A DNA stretch of 64,000 nucleotides from Ulota crispa (taxonomy: Eukaryota; Streptophyta; Bryopsida; Orthotrichales; Orthotrichaceae): positions 7,070,501-7,134,500 of the forward strand of contig OY987251.1 of NCBI GenBank assembly GCA_963920765.1, written 5' to 3'. Below the pieces are notes generated by a model. That model was not told the origin of the DNA. It saw only the letters and a program-made list of their open reading frames with translations, and ran no database searches. This document shows positions 46,900 through 57,543 of the stretch, piece by piece. Within the stretch, counting starts at the first letter, position 1. Each line of letters starts with the position of its first letter. Made by a program: the position numbers and the translations under genes.

Positions 46900-47494
46900 G
46901 AAATCTAAGTTATGCTTAGTTTAATTTAGACTTATTAAAATTGATATTATGAGTGGGATCCAAAGTTGAAAAACAAAATTGAAGTTGCAACTTCTACATC
47001 AAGTTGCATTTCAAATTAGTGATGTTTTTCCCATGATCCACACCTACTTTACTATTATAAAGATTTACCATATATAGTAGATGTGGTAGAATAGTCAAAA
47101 ATAGTGGTACATGTATCAATTCCTTTTTTTTTCGATCCATTTAATGACACCAAAATCTTGAATTCTCACAATGGTTTCAAGGCTGGTTTCTTGTTGTTTA
47201 TCTTGCTTTCTCAAGCATATGACTACGCTTGCATTCTCCGACACCTCCATAAGCTTCTTCAATTTTATTTTATTTTTGAGTGATACAAATTCCACATTGT
47301 GTTGTAAAATCGCCCATAAAAAAGAAACAAATCCTAGGTTTGAAACCCTCTAATGAGGAGACATTTCTAAATCACATGGGACTTCAAACTTGAGACAAAC
47401 AATATTTTTTCAAGCTATTAGTCTCAATTTTTAATGTCTTGCCGAATCGTGTCTTGAAAATCATATGAGACTTGGAACACGTTGTAAACCAGCC

Positions 47495-47731
47495 TTAACC
47501 CGTAAGCACCCCAACAACAGGATCTTGTCGTTGGGGATCTCAAGTTTATCTCACTTTTTCTCTCGATCAGTACTCTGAAAAAAGTCGTGGCTGGTCCCCA
47601 TTAGCAAAGAAGGTGGTCCTTTTTCAAATGTTACGGTCACTTTTTTGAATGTAATTTTCCAAGCTATGGTGGCCATTAAACCCCTTATTTTCTCCTAAAC
47701 CCTAAAACAACTCTGGGTGCTCAGGGGTTAA
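47495..47731. mobile_element. TTAA-flanked MITE, 237 bp (subfamily with GCACCC/GGGTGC ends)
   Basis: TTAA-CCCGTAAGCACCCC at the left; CTGGGTGCTCAGGGG-TTAA at the right. The end sequence resembles 55058-55307 (CCCTTAAGCGCCC). Non-coding. Confidence 0.7.
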
Positions 47732-48819
47732 GTATTTTATGCATCATACACCACACCATTTATTTTTCTCCATCTCTTTTACCACCTCATGGGTAGAAAC
47801 CTCAATAAAAAGGAAGAAATTTGCACATATGGCATGTCAAGGGAGGATGTTTCCTCTATATTTGCTTTACTTGTTCTATGATACATTGTGATGTACTATA
47901 ATCAGTTTCCTTGAAGAATCTAATCAAATTTTAGCTGATAGTTTCAAATTTCAACCAATTCTTTTGCAATTTCAACAGGGTTTTCTGCACCCACCCACTG
48001 ACGCACTTTGGACAAAGGTATTGAATTATGGCTCTACTTTTTTTGCTGATTCTTCTCTGGCAACGACCAACTGTACTTTAGGAGGCTCTCAGTCTTGGTC
48101 TGATGGGCCATCTGTCAGGCAGCGTGCAAATTATCCAAAAGCCCTTTGCTCAATGCTCATGAACCCATGAAAGATTTGGCAAAGGAGAGGCCATGAAACG
48201 AGGCGCAGTCAATTTCCGGTAGTTCTCATAAGCCAATCAGATAAAGCCTGCTGGCAGCCCATACCGTGAGAGAGGTTGACAAAAGCCTAGATTCCCATAT
48301 AATTTCTTCTTCTTTTCATCTTCCTTTTACTTTCACCCTATTCATTACTATAGGCCAAGGGTTAGATGACGCTAGTATATGGGCACACGCAAACGTGCAA
48401 GGCAACTTTACAAAAAGTTACCTCATAACCAATCTAAAATTTAACTTTGATGCAATGTCAGTTTGGTCCTTTATTAAAACCAAAATAGTAATTTTCTTGT
48501 TACTCTATGATACTTTGTCAGGGAGCACTTGGCATTTTGTTGGTTTTTTAAAACATGGTTGGAGGATGTCTGGTGTTCTATATTAATGGAGTGTAAGAAG
48601 TCAGTCTTGGGGGATTCCCAATCCTCTATTCCTTTTGTCTTTTGCAAAATTTGGTAGTTTATTTTTATGAGCAATTTGTGTATATATTTTTTTAGTTTTT
48701 TTTCCAAGTTGTAGCAAGCTGAGAGTCCTTACTTTTCATTATTAGATTAGTGTAATTTGAATTTTTGAGTTATACGTAAAGCATCCAATTTTGCCTATTG
48801 TATTTGCAAATTTTAGGAC

Positions 48820-49145
48820 CTTCTAGCATTCAGAGATTTTTTGGAGTATGTTGAACATTTCCAAATCATTTGAGAATTCTCCAACACATGCCTAACTTGG
48901 TTTACTACATGAAAAAAATAAACCTCAATGTTGTGTAGAGTAAATTCTTTGCTATAGGAGCGGTCAAAGGCCTCTACAATTCTACATACTTTGAGCAAGG
49001 AGGAAAAAAACTTTATTTTTCACTTCAAATGTCAATATTTCACTCCTTTCCATTTGAAATGAGCTGATTTTTTTCCCACAAGTACCTCTCATAGTCAAGG
49101 GCAAGATCCTACAATTAAAATTTCAAAAAATAAATAAATTCTACC
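48820..49145. repeat. Reversed relative of the left arm of the nested TTAA element
   Basis: TCCCACAAGTACCTCTCATA, GGGCAAGATCCTACAATTAA, CAACACATGCCTAACTTGGT and ACATGAAAAAAATAAACCTC match the reverse complement of 45830-46120 with substitutions. It is probably a fragment of another subfamily C copy. Confidence 0.6.
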
Positions 49146-49700
49146 TTTCTAGCAGTGATCCCAAATATGATTTACACTTTTAGCATAAGTGGCTAAAAAC
49201 ATTGCTAAGAAGCTAAAATTTTCAAATTTAACACTAGAAAGCTTACATTTTTTTAGCAACGAGGAAAAATTGTTAGCAATCTTGCTAAATTTAGCCAATT
49301 TAGAGAACACTTCTTACAACTCATTGGCCTTGAAGTAACTATCTAGAGTGACTTTTGCAAAAAAAAAAGGCTCAATCCTTTAGGGCAGTTAAGTCATGCC
49401 ACATGTCCCAAAGGGAAGTGGGAAGTAATGAGTAGCAAGTAGTTTGGCTATTATCAAAATTGCATGAGTATATAGGTTGGATGAGTGCAAAGCACTTTTT
49501 GACTCCCAAAATTCAAAATAATTTTAGTTTTGCAAATAAAATCACAAAAAAATCGTGGTTCCAATATTTCTTATCTCCCTACGTAAGAAAAATATATGTT
49601 ACCTCAAACTCTTTGTAATTTGTTGCAAAATTGCTTGAGATATTGGGTATGGGTTCTTGTACCTTACAAACGTATAAGATATTAACATGTTTTGTTCAAT

Positions 49701-49968
49701 ACACTAAATAGTGCATTTAGGTTGCTCCACATTGATTTCTTGACATTCTACACTACAATAACTTCATCAAATTTTTTTGCATCAAACACTTTTTTAAATG
49801 CTTAATACCAACAATAAAGCTACACAAAAACAAACTAGCAACTTCTAGGTTGTAAATCAAGTGGTGAAATCCTAACATCTACAAAGTTGCATGCAACTAC
49901 AAGTGGCTAAGCAATGACTCATGAGGTAGCTTTCCAAGGTATGGCAACCAAAATACAATATTTAGTGC
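49701..49968. mobile_element. MITE-like repeat (family E), copy 3
   Basis: The inverted ends are ACACTAAATAGTGCATTTAG and CAAAATACAATATTTAGTGC. The interior CAATGACTCATGAGGTAGC is shared with 7476-7701 and 26301-26601. This copy has the clearest termini. Confidence 0.65.
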
Positions 49969-49979
49969 AAAGAATTAAA

Positions 49980-50290
49980 AAATGCTATCTAAAGATGAAA
50001 AAAATTATTTTTCATCTAATTTATTTTAGAAGTGATCATGAAAACATGGTTTATCATAGAAGGCAAAAAAATAACCTCATCGAATGCACTCATGTTTTTA
50101 GGTAACTCAAATTGTGAGAAAATTCACAAACACAATATTAGGTCCCATATTACCCTTCTTTCAATTTTCATGAGGACAACATGCACTCTTAACTTTTGTA
50201 AATTTTTGACTCAATATTAAATTGTTTGGACACTTGCAAGTTGCAACACCATTATAGCATTATAGTAAATGGTAGGCACAATGACAACTC
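49980..50290. repeat. Dispersed repeat (family D), copy 3, reverse orientation
   Basis: AAGTGATCATGAAAACATGG, AGGCAAAAAAATAACCTCAT and TTCATGAGGACAACATGCAC match the reverse complement of 30300-30530. It abuts the TTAA element at 50304. Confidence 0.55.
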
Positions 50291-50303
50291 CAGTATTTAA
50301 AGA

Positions 50304-51165
50304 TTAACTCTTAAAGGATCAGATCCTATAAGGATAAAATGGACTTTGGGCAAGCATATATTATTGGGTATTTTAATCATTTATTTTGAATGCTTTCTCT
50401 AAGATAGGGTTTTGCAAGACTGTGCAAGGTATAATTTTTATTGGAATTGGATTCAAACTTCAAAACTTATTGACAATTAGAGGAGAATTTTAGTTAGAGG
50501 GGCAAGTCAAGCATGCCATTTTTTGTTGACCTCCCAAGGGCAACCAAAGAAGACATGACCCTCCATTAGAGTATGTCCAAAGTAGTAGTGGATTACATAA
50601 ATTCATTATTATATTAGATAAACATACAAACTTTTGAATTGTGATAGCTATTAGAGATTTGGTGTTTTTTTTGGTTGTTATTAAATCTAAAATCATATAA
50701 TTCATTATTTGATTTTTTTTTTTTTTTTTTTTAAACATCCTTTGAAAACTTGGTTTGCTAAAGACCTCAATGTAATGTAAAATTCAAGCACACTTTTGCA
50801 ATCTAAGGCCATGTAGGGTGTGCTCCATGTCTTTGTTGACCTCGAAAACTTGTAAAAATATACTTAACATGATTTAGAACATTTTGGACAAATCTTTACA
50901 ACACTTGCATCCGTCCACAACATGTGATCAAGAGGACCCAAAGATCGTGGGCAAAGGTCAAATCACTGCCTTTCTAACTTTAAATGACCATATCTCTTGA
51001 TCTTTACAGTCAAAGCACATAAAATTTTCACCATGTCTTCTTGCATAAATCTAATGCAAGATCTTACATGAAAAATATAATTTTTTGTTCAAGGAGCAAA
51101 TGACTAGAAATGACGATTTTGAGTATTGTTGCGATACAAAATGGGCTTGGTCCTACAGGGGTTAA
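50304..51165. mobile_element. TTAA-flanked element, about 862 bp
   Basis: TTAACTCTTAAAGGATCAGA at the left; GGTCCTACAGGGGTTAA at the right. The terminal repeat is imperfect beyond the CCC-like start, so this is an older or more diverged member. No transposase frame. The poly-T run at 50710 lies inside. Confidence 0.5.
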
Positions 51166-53119
51166 CATGGAGATAAATATCTACAGTAATGCTATCTACC
51201 AGTGACTGCAGGACACGTGCACACTTGGTTGGAGTAATGTGTGTTGACAACTGTTCTGAACGGCATTTTTATGGTATCTTACAAATAGTGAAATGGAAAT
51301 TGGGTCTTCCATTGTCAAATGATAACTATTTGTACACATCACCCCCAATCTTTCTTTTTTGTATTTTTTATAAAAGTTTGCTTATGTCTCAAAACAAATC
51401 AATACTTGCCCCATGAGTTAAAGACAAATAAGGATTACTTCAAAGCAATGAGCGGGTAGATTAAAGGGAAAATAGAAAGTCAGCTATATGAAATATGATA
51501 AAAAATTGGTTGAAATTTATATAAACTGAATAAAAAGTGGCTTGTTTTTTGGGAAATGTCTAATTATAGGATAAGTACATAAGCAACATGCAATGCAAGC
51601 ACTAAAAACCAATTAAATTTGAGAAATACAAGATTTCGTTTATCAAGGAAGCTCAAAACACCAAAAGAATCTATTATTTTTTTGACATGTTTTTTAGAAT
51701 GTTCACTAGTTTTTATGTTAACTATGACATCAAACATAACATTAATATGTTAGTTTTAACATTAATTGTGACATAAAATTAAACAAACGTCAAAAAAATT
51801 TGTCAAAAAAAGCACGGATTTCTTCTAGTGAGATCTCCTAGGACATTACTTAAAATTAGAAGCAAGTGGGAGATAGTTCCCCTAGTCATGTCCATCCTTC
51901 ACACTTCAATCCAATGTCTAGGGAGATTTTGGGCTTCCTTGATAAAAATCTAACATTTGTCATTATCAATCGTTTTTTTGGGTGCATGCATTAGATATTA
52001 CATTTAAACTTATGTTGTAATTAGATATAACTTGAAAATCTAACTACTTTTTGCTAGACTCATTCAAATTTCAACCAACTTTTTTTGACATTTCATTTAG
52101 CTAACTTTCTATTGTTTTTCGAAGTCCTTCCTCATAGCTTTATACTACTCATATTATTTTTGAGAGCATTTTCAATGCAATCTTGTAAACTTGACATCAA
52201 CAGTAAATGAATGGTGCAAATCCTTTGCCACAAACTGTGCTCACAATGTTTACCATCGATTTGCTGTATAATGCATGTATAAAGGTTTGCATTGAGGATA
52301 CCCTCTCCAAAAAATCTATTGCTTATGTTAATTGTGTGAGGCATTTTTCTATATCGCATTTTGCTTTGTTAATAAATTTTCCAAATATAACTATTCAATT
52401 AAAACATACAGTGTTTGTAAGTCATTTATGAGGAATTTCTTTTTGTGAACAAGCCAAAATCAAACATAGAATTATTTGATCACCTAATATTAATTGTTAT
52501 TATGATTTGATCCATTAAAGAGCTTTCTAGAAAATTTCAACATTAAACAAAGTTGTTAATGAGTAAATTTTTCATGCAATGTGGTTTGTTGAAGAAAATT
52601 CATTGGGCAATTTTGCAAAAGACTTTTCATTTGAAACGGATTGTATTTTCATAATCACTTCAAGAGTAATTGAATTTACTACAACAGAGTTGTAGGTTTC
52701 TGTTTCCTTGTTTGTAAGAGAAATTTTCAACCGTTGTTTTATTAGAAACATTTTCTAGAAAGTTCAGTCATCTCAGGGTGGATTGCATAAAATTTATTAT
52801 GTGACCATAGTTTGATCATATGTATGTATTTTGATTGGGAACAATTTTATTTAATCAAGCCTTTCTTTGATAGTCAAGGATTCCCAAATCTTTGAGTCAC
52901 AACAGATTACTGTAGCATTTGATATGGAATTTGTAGGAGTATCATGTATTTTTCTGGCAAATCCATTGGAAATTTTTAATCCAATACTGTCCTTTGAACA
53001 GCGATGTGTATTTTGTAACTAAATAAAACTTGCACGTTAGCCCTCAAAACTTTCTCTCAACCAAGTAGGATTCATTGCAATAGTGACGAGGCCTAAGCAG
53101 TCAAAGATTATTATTATTA

Positions 53120-53531
53120 GGGGATTGATATGTCTACCACACCCTTTCAACTATTCTACCACACCTAGGAGTAAATTTTAGATTTCTACCATCAAATAGT
53201 TGAATTTGAAAATTTGGAATTCAGATTTGGACTTAGAGACTTTGATTTTGAATAGAATCATAAAAAAAAAGGTTGTAATTGAACTACACCCAATGAAAAA
53301 GCATAGCTCGGGGGAAAATTATTACTTTTACTTTTGTTTATAAAATAAGTAAGCTTTTTCATTGGGTGTTGTTCAAGTAGAACCTTTTTATGATTCTAGA
53401 CTAAATCATGGTCTCTAAGTCCAAATCTAAATTCCAAATTCTCAAATTCAACTATTTGATGGTAGAAATCTAAAATGTATCCCAGGGGTGTGGTAGAATA
53501 GCTGAAAGGGTGTGGTAGACATATCAATCCC
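53120..53531. mobile_element. Foldback MITE of family B type, second subfamily
   Basis: GGGGATTGATATGTCTACCA at the left; TGGTAGACATATCAATCCC at the right. The arms pair inward (CTATTCTACCACACCTAGG, ATTTCTACCATCAAATAGTT) nearly to the centre. Both flanks are ATTATTATTATTAG, so the target duplication is obscured by the microsatellite. Confidence 0.75.
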
Positions 53532-54366
53532 TTTATTATTATTATTAGTTTTGGGTGTTAATGCACACTTCAAGATGGGCTTGTATTCACGTAGTTGCAG
53601 TAAAAATATCATTTGGTAGCTTTCTGCTTGTTTGTTTTAGGAGCAAATATAAGCACCTTCACCATCAAGCATGATTGTCTTTTTCAAAAGTAAATATTTG
53701 AATTTGAGTTGTTTATATTTTTATTCTTTCAAGTGCTGCAAAGCACTTTGAGCAATGTCAATTTGGACCTTTTTTGTCAATTAGGTCATTTTGATTTGGA
53801 CTTGTCAATTTGAACATGTTTTTATCAAATCTTTGTCAATTTAGACATTTTAGTCAATTTGGACATGTTACTGTGGACAAATTTTCTTGTAATGTTCATA
53901 ATCTTCATTTTCTTGTATATTTCATGTATTTTAATGAAAGGGTGGAATGATAGTTAGTTTAATGAATTCGAGATTGTACGAATGACTTGTCGGATCAAAG
54001 TATATAAAAAGATGGAGTGAAAATAATCATGGATTTGTGTGGTGAATACTGACACTTTTAAAATATCAGTTTTCTAATACACAGTTGTAATCAAAACCTA
54101 AAAAATGTAAATCTTTAGAAATTTAATGCAATGAACTATGATCTATTGGTAAATAATTTTTTGGACTACGTTACGCTTTTAGACTAAGTTTAAGACATCA
54201 TGTCTTTAATATCTTGTTGATTCTTATCTTACTTTAAAATATTCAAAATCGATGCTCGAAACTGACTTCTTTTAAAGTTTAAATAAACGCTGAAGACTTT
54301 GATATAGGCACACCTGGGGTTTGTTATATGGCCACCTAGCGGAAGGTAAATTTTAGATAATTATCA

Positions 54367-54598
54367 TTAACCTTCAAACGTCATGAAAGCTCTTTGCGGC
54401 CATATGTATGGTTGTATGTATAGATATATTTGAGTTGTTATGAGAGTTTTCCAATTTTTTTTATGCACCTACTATCATACAACCTTTCAATATGTATGGT
54501 TGTAATACTTAATTTCTAGCTCATTCAAATGTCTAAATATTGGTTGCAATCGTATTTGGTACCGCAGCTCCAGAGCCCAAGGGCACTTCAAGGGTTAA
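54367..54598. mobile_element. TTAA-flanked MITE, subfamily A-related
   Basis: TTAACCTTCAAACGTCATGA at the left; GGCACTTCAAGGGTTAA at the right. The interior CTCTTTGCGGCCATA recalls CCTTTTGCGACCAATA of 3621-3860. Non-coding. Confidence 0.65.
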
Positions 54599-54830
54599 TA
54601 AGTTGAATTTCAAAATATTGAATTTAGATTTTGATTTAGAGATCTTGATTTAGTTTAAAACCATCAAAGGAGGTTACAAATGAACATTGCCTAATTGAAA
54701 TAATGGTTTTTGAATTTCACTAGATTTTGTACAATTTCAATTGACTGACTATGGCAAGTTCTCCCTAGAACCCAATGATAAATGAGCGCTTCTCTAGGAT
54801 TGCACTTCAAACTTATCACTTTAACCCTTT

Positions 54831-54900
54831 AACAACCGCGCAACCAACAGATGGTCGATTTGTAGTGTATTTCACACACATGCAGTTGTTAAAGGGTTAA
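54831..54900. mobile_element. Miniature TTAA element, 70 bp
   Basis: TTAA-CCCTTTAACAACCGCG at the left; CAGTTGTTAAAGGG-TTAA at the right. It is almost entirely terminal repeat, among the smallest such elements possible. Confidence 0.75.
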
Positions 54901-55057
54901 GAGATTACATTTGTTTTTGAAAAACCCTCAAAATTGTGGTTCACCACCTTTGCTCTTCAAACATGCTCAATAAATATCATTCGATCATTCACCAAAGGGA
55001 ATACAAGATAAAACTCACTAAACTAAAAAATGAATATTGTTTTGAAGGACCATTACT

Positions 55058-55307
55058 TTAACCCTTAAGCGCCCATACTTGAAACCAAAAAAACTTAACC
55101 TATTTGCAATCAAAGTGCCCCTTGTGGATTAAAAATTACAATTTACAAGATTGGACCATACAAATTATTAGTAGAAAGCATCTCCATTGTGATGGGTTTG
55201 ATTGGAGGTGGTTTGACCAAAAGAGCAATGACATTACCACACTCAAACTTGCATTGACCCAGCTTTTGGAGAGACAATATAATGTCTCTTGGGCGCTCAT
55301 GGGTTAA
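55058..55307. mobile_element. TTAA-flanked MITE, 250 bp
   Basis: TTAA-CCCTTAAGCGCCCATA at the left; TTGGGCGCTCATGGG-TTAA at the right. The ends resemble 47495-47731. A 67-codon open frame spanning it is fortuitous. Confidence 0.7.
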
Positions 55308-55477
55308 CACATTAGGATGGAGTACCATGAGAGTATTTTGATGAGCTCAAAGCACTTATCATCCATCATCCCATCACCCATCACCCATCATCCCATGACC
55401 CCATGACCCATCATCCCATGACTCCATCACCCATCATCTCATCGCCCAGCATTCCATCACCCATCATCCCATGACCT

Positions 55478-55762
55478 CCACCATCCACCATCCACCATCC
55501 ACCATCCACCATCCACCATCCACCATCCACCATCCACCATCCACCATCCACCATCCACCATCCACCATCCACCATCCACCATCCACCATCCACCATCCAC
55601 CATCCACCATCCACCATCCACCATCCACCATCCACCATCCACCATCCACCATCCACCATCCACCATCCACCATCCACCATCCACCATCCACCATCCACCA
55701 TCCACCATCCACCATCCACCATCCACCATCCACCATCCACCATCCACCATCCACCATCCACC
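55478..55762. repeat. CCACCAT heptanucleotide satellite, about 41 copies
   Basis: Pure 7-bp repeat of CCACCAT, preceded (55365-55477) by a decayed CATCACCCATCATCC version. Because 7 is not a multiple of 3, all plus frames give PPSTIHH repeats and all minus frames MVDGGWW repeats. The long open frames here are not genes. Confidence 0.98.
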
Positions 55763-56159
55763 CAGTCATCCATCATCCACCCACCCACGCTTGAAGTGTG
55801 TCAAACCTTACAGGACAACGCTGGAGACGCCCTAACGGTCATATCCGTTACCCCAGGCCCAGTGCAAATCAGACCTGCCACAAGCTAGATGTACTACAGC
55901 ACTACACGCAGCTTTCATTAATGTATACCGAGAGAACGAAATCACAAAGTGTGCGCAGTCAAGGTCCCGCTCGCTCAACATCCCTCACGTGCTGAAGAAA
56001 AAAAATCAAAAAAATCCTCCCCCGCATCGCCCTCTCTCAATCTCTCTCGCAAAATCGCAATCCAGCAATCCACTGATTCATTGATTGTGCCTCGCAATGC
56101 AAATGCCGTAACTAATCCTCTCAACTCAGGGCACGGTAACCGTTCCTCTTTTCCTCTTC

Positions 56160-56630
56160 TCCTCTGTGTCGGCGTTGCATATCTCCTCAGGATTTCCTCT
56201 CTCTTTTTATTTCGTTTTGTTTCGTTTTATTTTGTTCTCGTTTCGTTTCGTTTTGTTTTGTTTCGTTTTATTTTTGTTTTAAGCATTCGTTAACGCTTTT
56301 GTTAAAGTAAGTTAAGTTAGCAATGGCGGGATGGAGATCCAGCACGAGGACGCAGTGATTTAAGCTTACATGTCGTTTTGATTCGAGATCCTCTGCCGTT
56401 GCTGCAATTCTTTGCGGACTATTCCTCTTTCGTCTGTGTCGGCGTTGCGTATCTCCTCAGGATTTTCTCTCTTATTGTTTGTTTCAAGCATTCGCCAACG
56501 CTTTTTTCTTAAAGTAAGTTAGCAACGGCGGGATGGAGATCCAGCACGAGGACGCAGTGATTTACATGTCGTTTTATCAGAAATCATCTGCCGTTGACTA
56601 AGGATGCTGCAATTCTTGCGGATTACGAAC
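56160..56630 (+). promoter_or_regulatory. Duplicated 5' leader of the EDM2-like gene
   Basis: Two tandem copies share CTGTGTCGGCGTTGC, ATATCTCCTCAGGATT, GCATTCG and GGATGGAGATCCAGCACGAG. Each has a strong splice donor, AAA-GTAAGTTA, at 56307 and 56514. They look like duplicated alternative leader exons. The first copy contains an additional 65-bp TTTCG/TTTTG-rich stretch (56205-56280). Confidence 0.6.
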
Positions 56631-57390
56631 TAGCAAGGGTTTACGAATTGCTGCCATTTGCATGTATTTTCTCTCCGACTTTCAGGTCTCTATAGGACTT
56701 CTCTTCTTCCATTTCTTGAGTTTGTATTGCAGTTCTTGAGTTCGTATGCCAATTTTCTGATGAACTCTGTTTTTTCTATTCTGTAATGACATATCTTCGA
56801 TCGGTTTCTTAATTTCTTGATTTCTTGACAAACAATGTGCTCCTTCTCAGAAAGTTTCATGTGGTTGAAATTTCCTATGTTATGCTAACTTGCAAGGGTT
56901 TATGAATTGCTGCTGATGCATGTACTTTCTCTATGCCTTTCAGATCTCTACAGAGTTTGTATGTAAAATTTCTGATGCAACTCTGTTTTTTCTATTTTGT
57001 AATTACATATCTTGGGTTGGTCTTCTTGATTTCGTAATTTCTTGATAAGCAATGTGCTTCTTCTCAGCAGGTTTCATGTGGTTAAAATATTGTGTAATGC
57101 TAAGTTGTAAGGGTTTCTGAATTGCTGCATTGCGTGTTTTTTTTTTTTTTTCCAACTTTTAGGTCTCGGTAGAGTTTGTATGCAGTGCTTGAGTTCGTAT
57201 GCAAATTTTCTGATGTAGCTTTATTTTTCTATTCTGTAATTACATATCTTGGATCGGTTTCTTGATAAGCAATGTGCTTCTGCTCAGCAGGTTTGATGTG
57301 GTTTAAGTTTTGTGTAATGCCAACGTGCAAGGGTTTAAGAAATGCCGCATTGCGTGTGTTTTCTTTGTGACTCTCCGTTCTTGGAATTCG
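56630..57390. repeat. Four diverged tandem units of about 215-260 bp in the leader intron
   Basis: GGGTTTA(C/T)GAATTGCTGC recurs near 56639, 56896, 57109 and 57330, each followed by ACTTTCAGGTCTC-like and AATTACATATCTTGG-like phrases and AAGCAATGTGCTTC. Several copies keep an acceptor-like TTTCAG. Confidence 0.7.
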
Positions 57391-57543
57391 TGTGCTTTAT
57401 TTATTACGAAGAACTGCTGCGTTCTGTTTTCTATTCTGTCTATTGTCATTAGTTTTTTTATTTCGTCTTCTTTTTAGGTTTCGTGATTTCTTGGTAAATG
57501 ACATTTTTTGGCTTTTCCATATGAAAATTCCGTGGTGCAGATA

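Larger units (their letters stand above)
45581..47123. mobile_element. Family B foldback MITE split by a nested TTAA element
   Basis: The outer parts (45581-45777 and 46900-47123) are the two halves of an element like 218-626: GGGAATTGATATATG at the left, ACATGTATCAATTCC at the right, inner GATCCCACTCATAGTATCAA paired with TTGATATTATGAGTGGGATC. Flanks are T-runs of at least 9, compatible with a 9-bp target duplication. The centre is a separate TTAA element. Confidence 0.8.
45185..56100. other. Gene-free repeat island of about 11 kb
   Basis: No credible gene. It holds nested foldback elements, five TTAA-type elements, families B, D and E, a reversed relative (48820-49145) of the arm at 45830-46140, a poly-T run (50710-50732) and the 7-bp satellite. 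The stretch 51170-53110 shows nothing recognisable beyond AT-rich sequence. A small inverted repeat at 45334-45500, pairing GTGCACTTTTAGGAATGGCTG with CAGCCGTCCTTAAAAATGAA, is a further foldback element centred near 45425. Confidence 0.6.

Noticed and set aside
55411-55794. Long overlapping open frames on both strands (97-125 codons)
   Set aside because: They are translations of the 7-bp CCACCAT satellite, whose unit length keeps all frames open; no start context, splice sites or homology.
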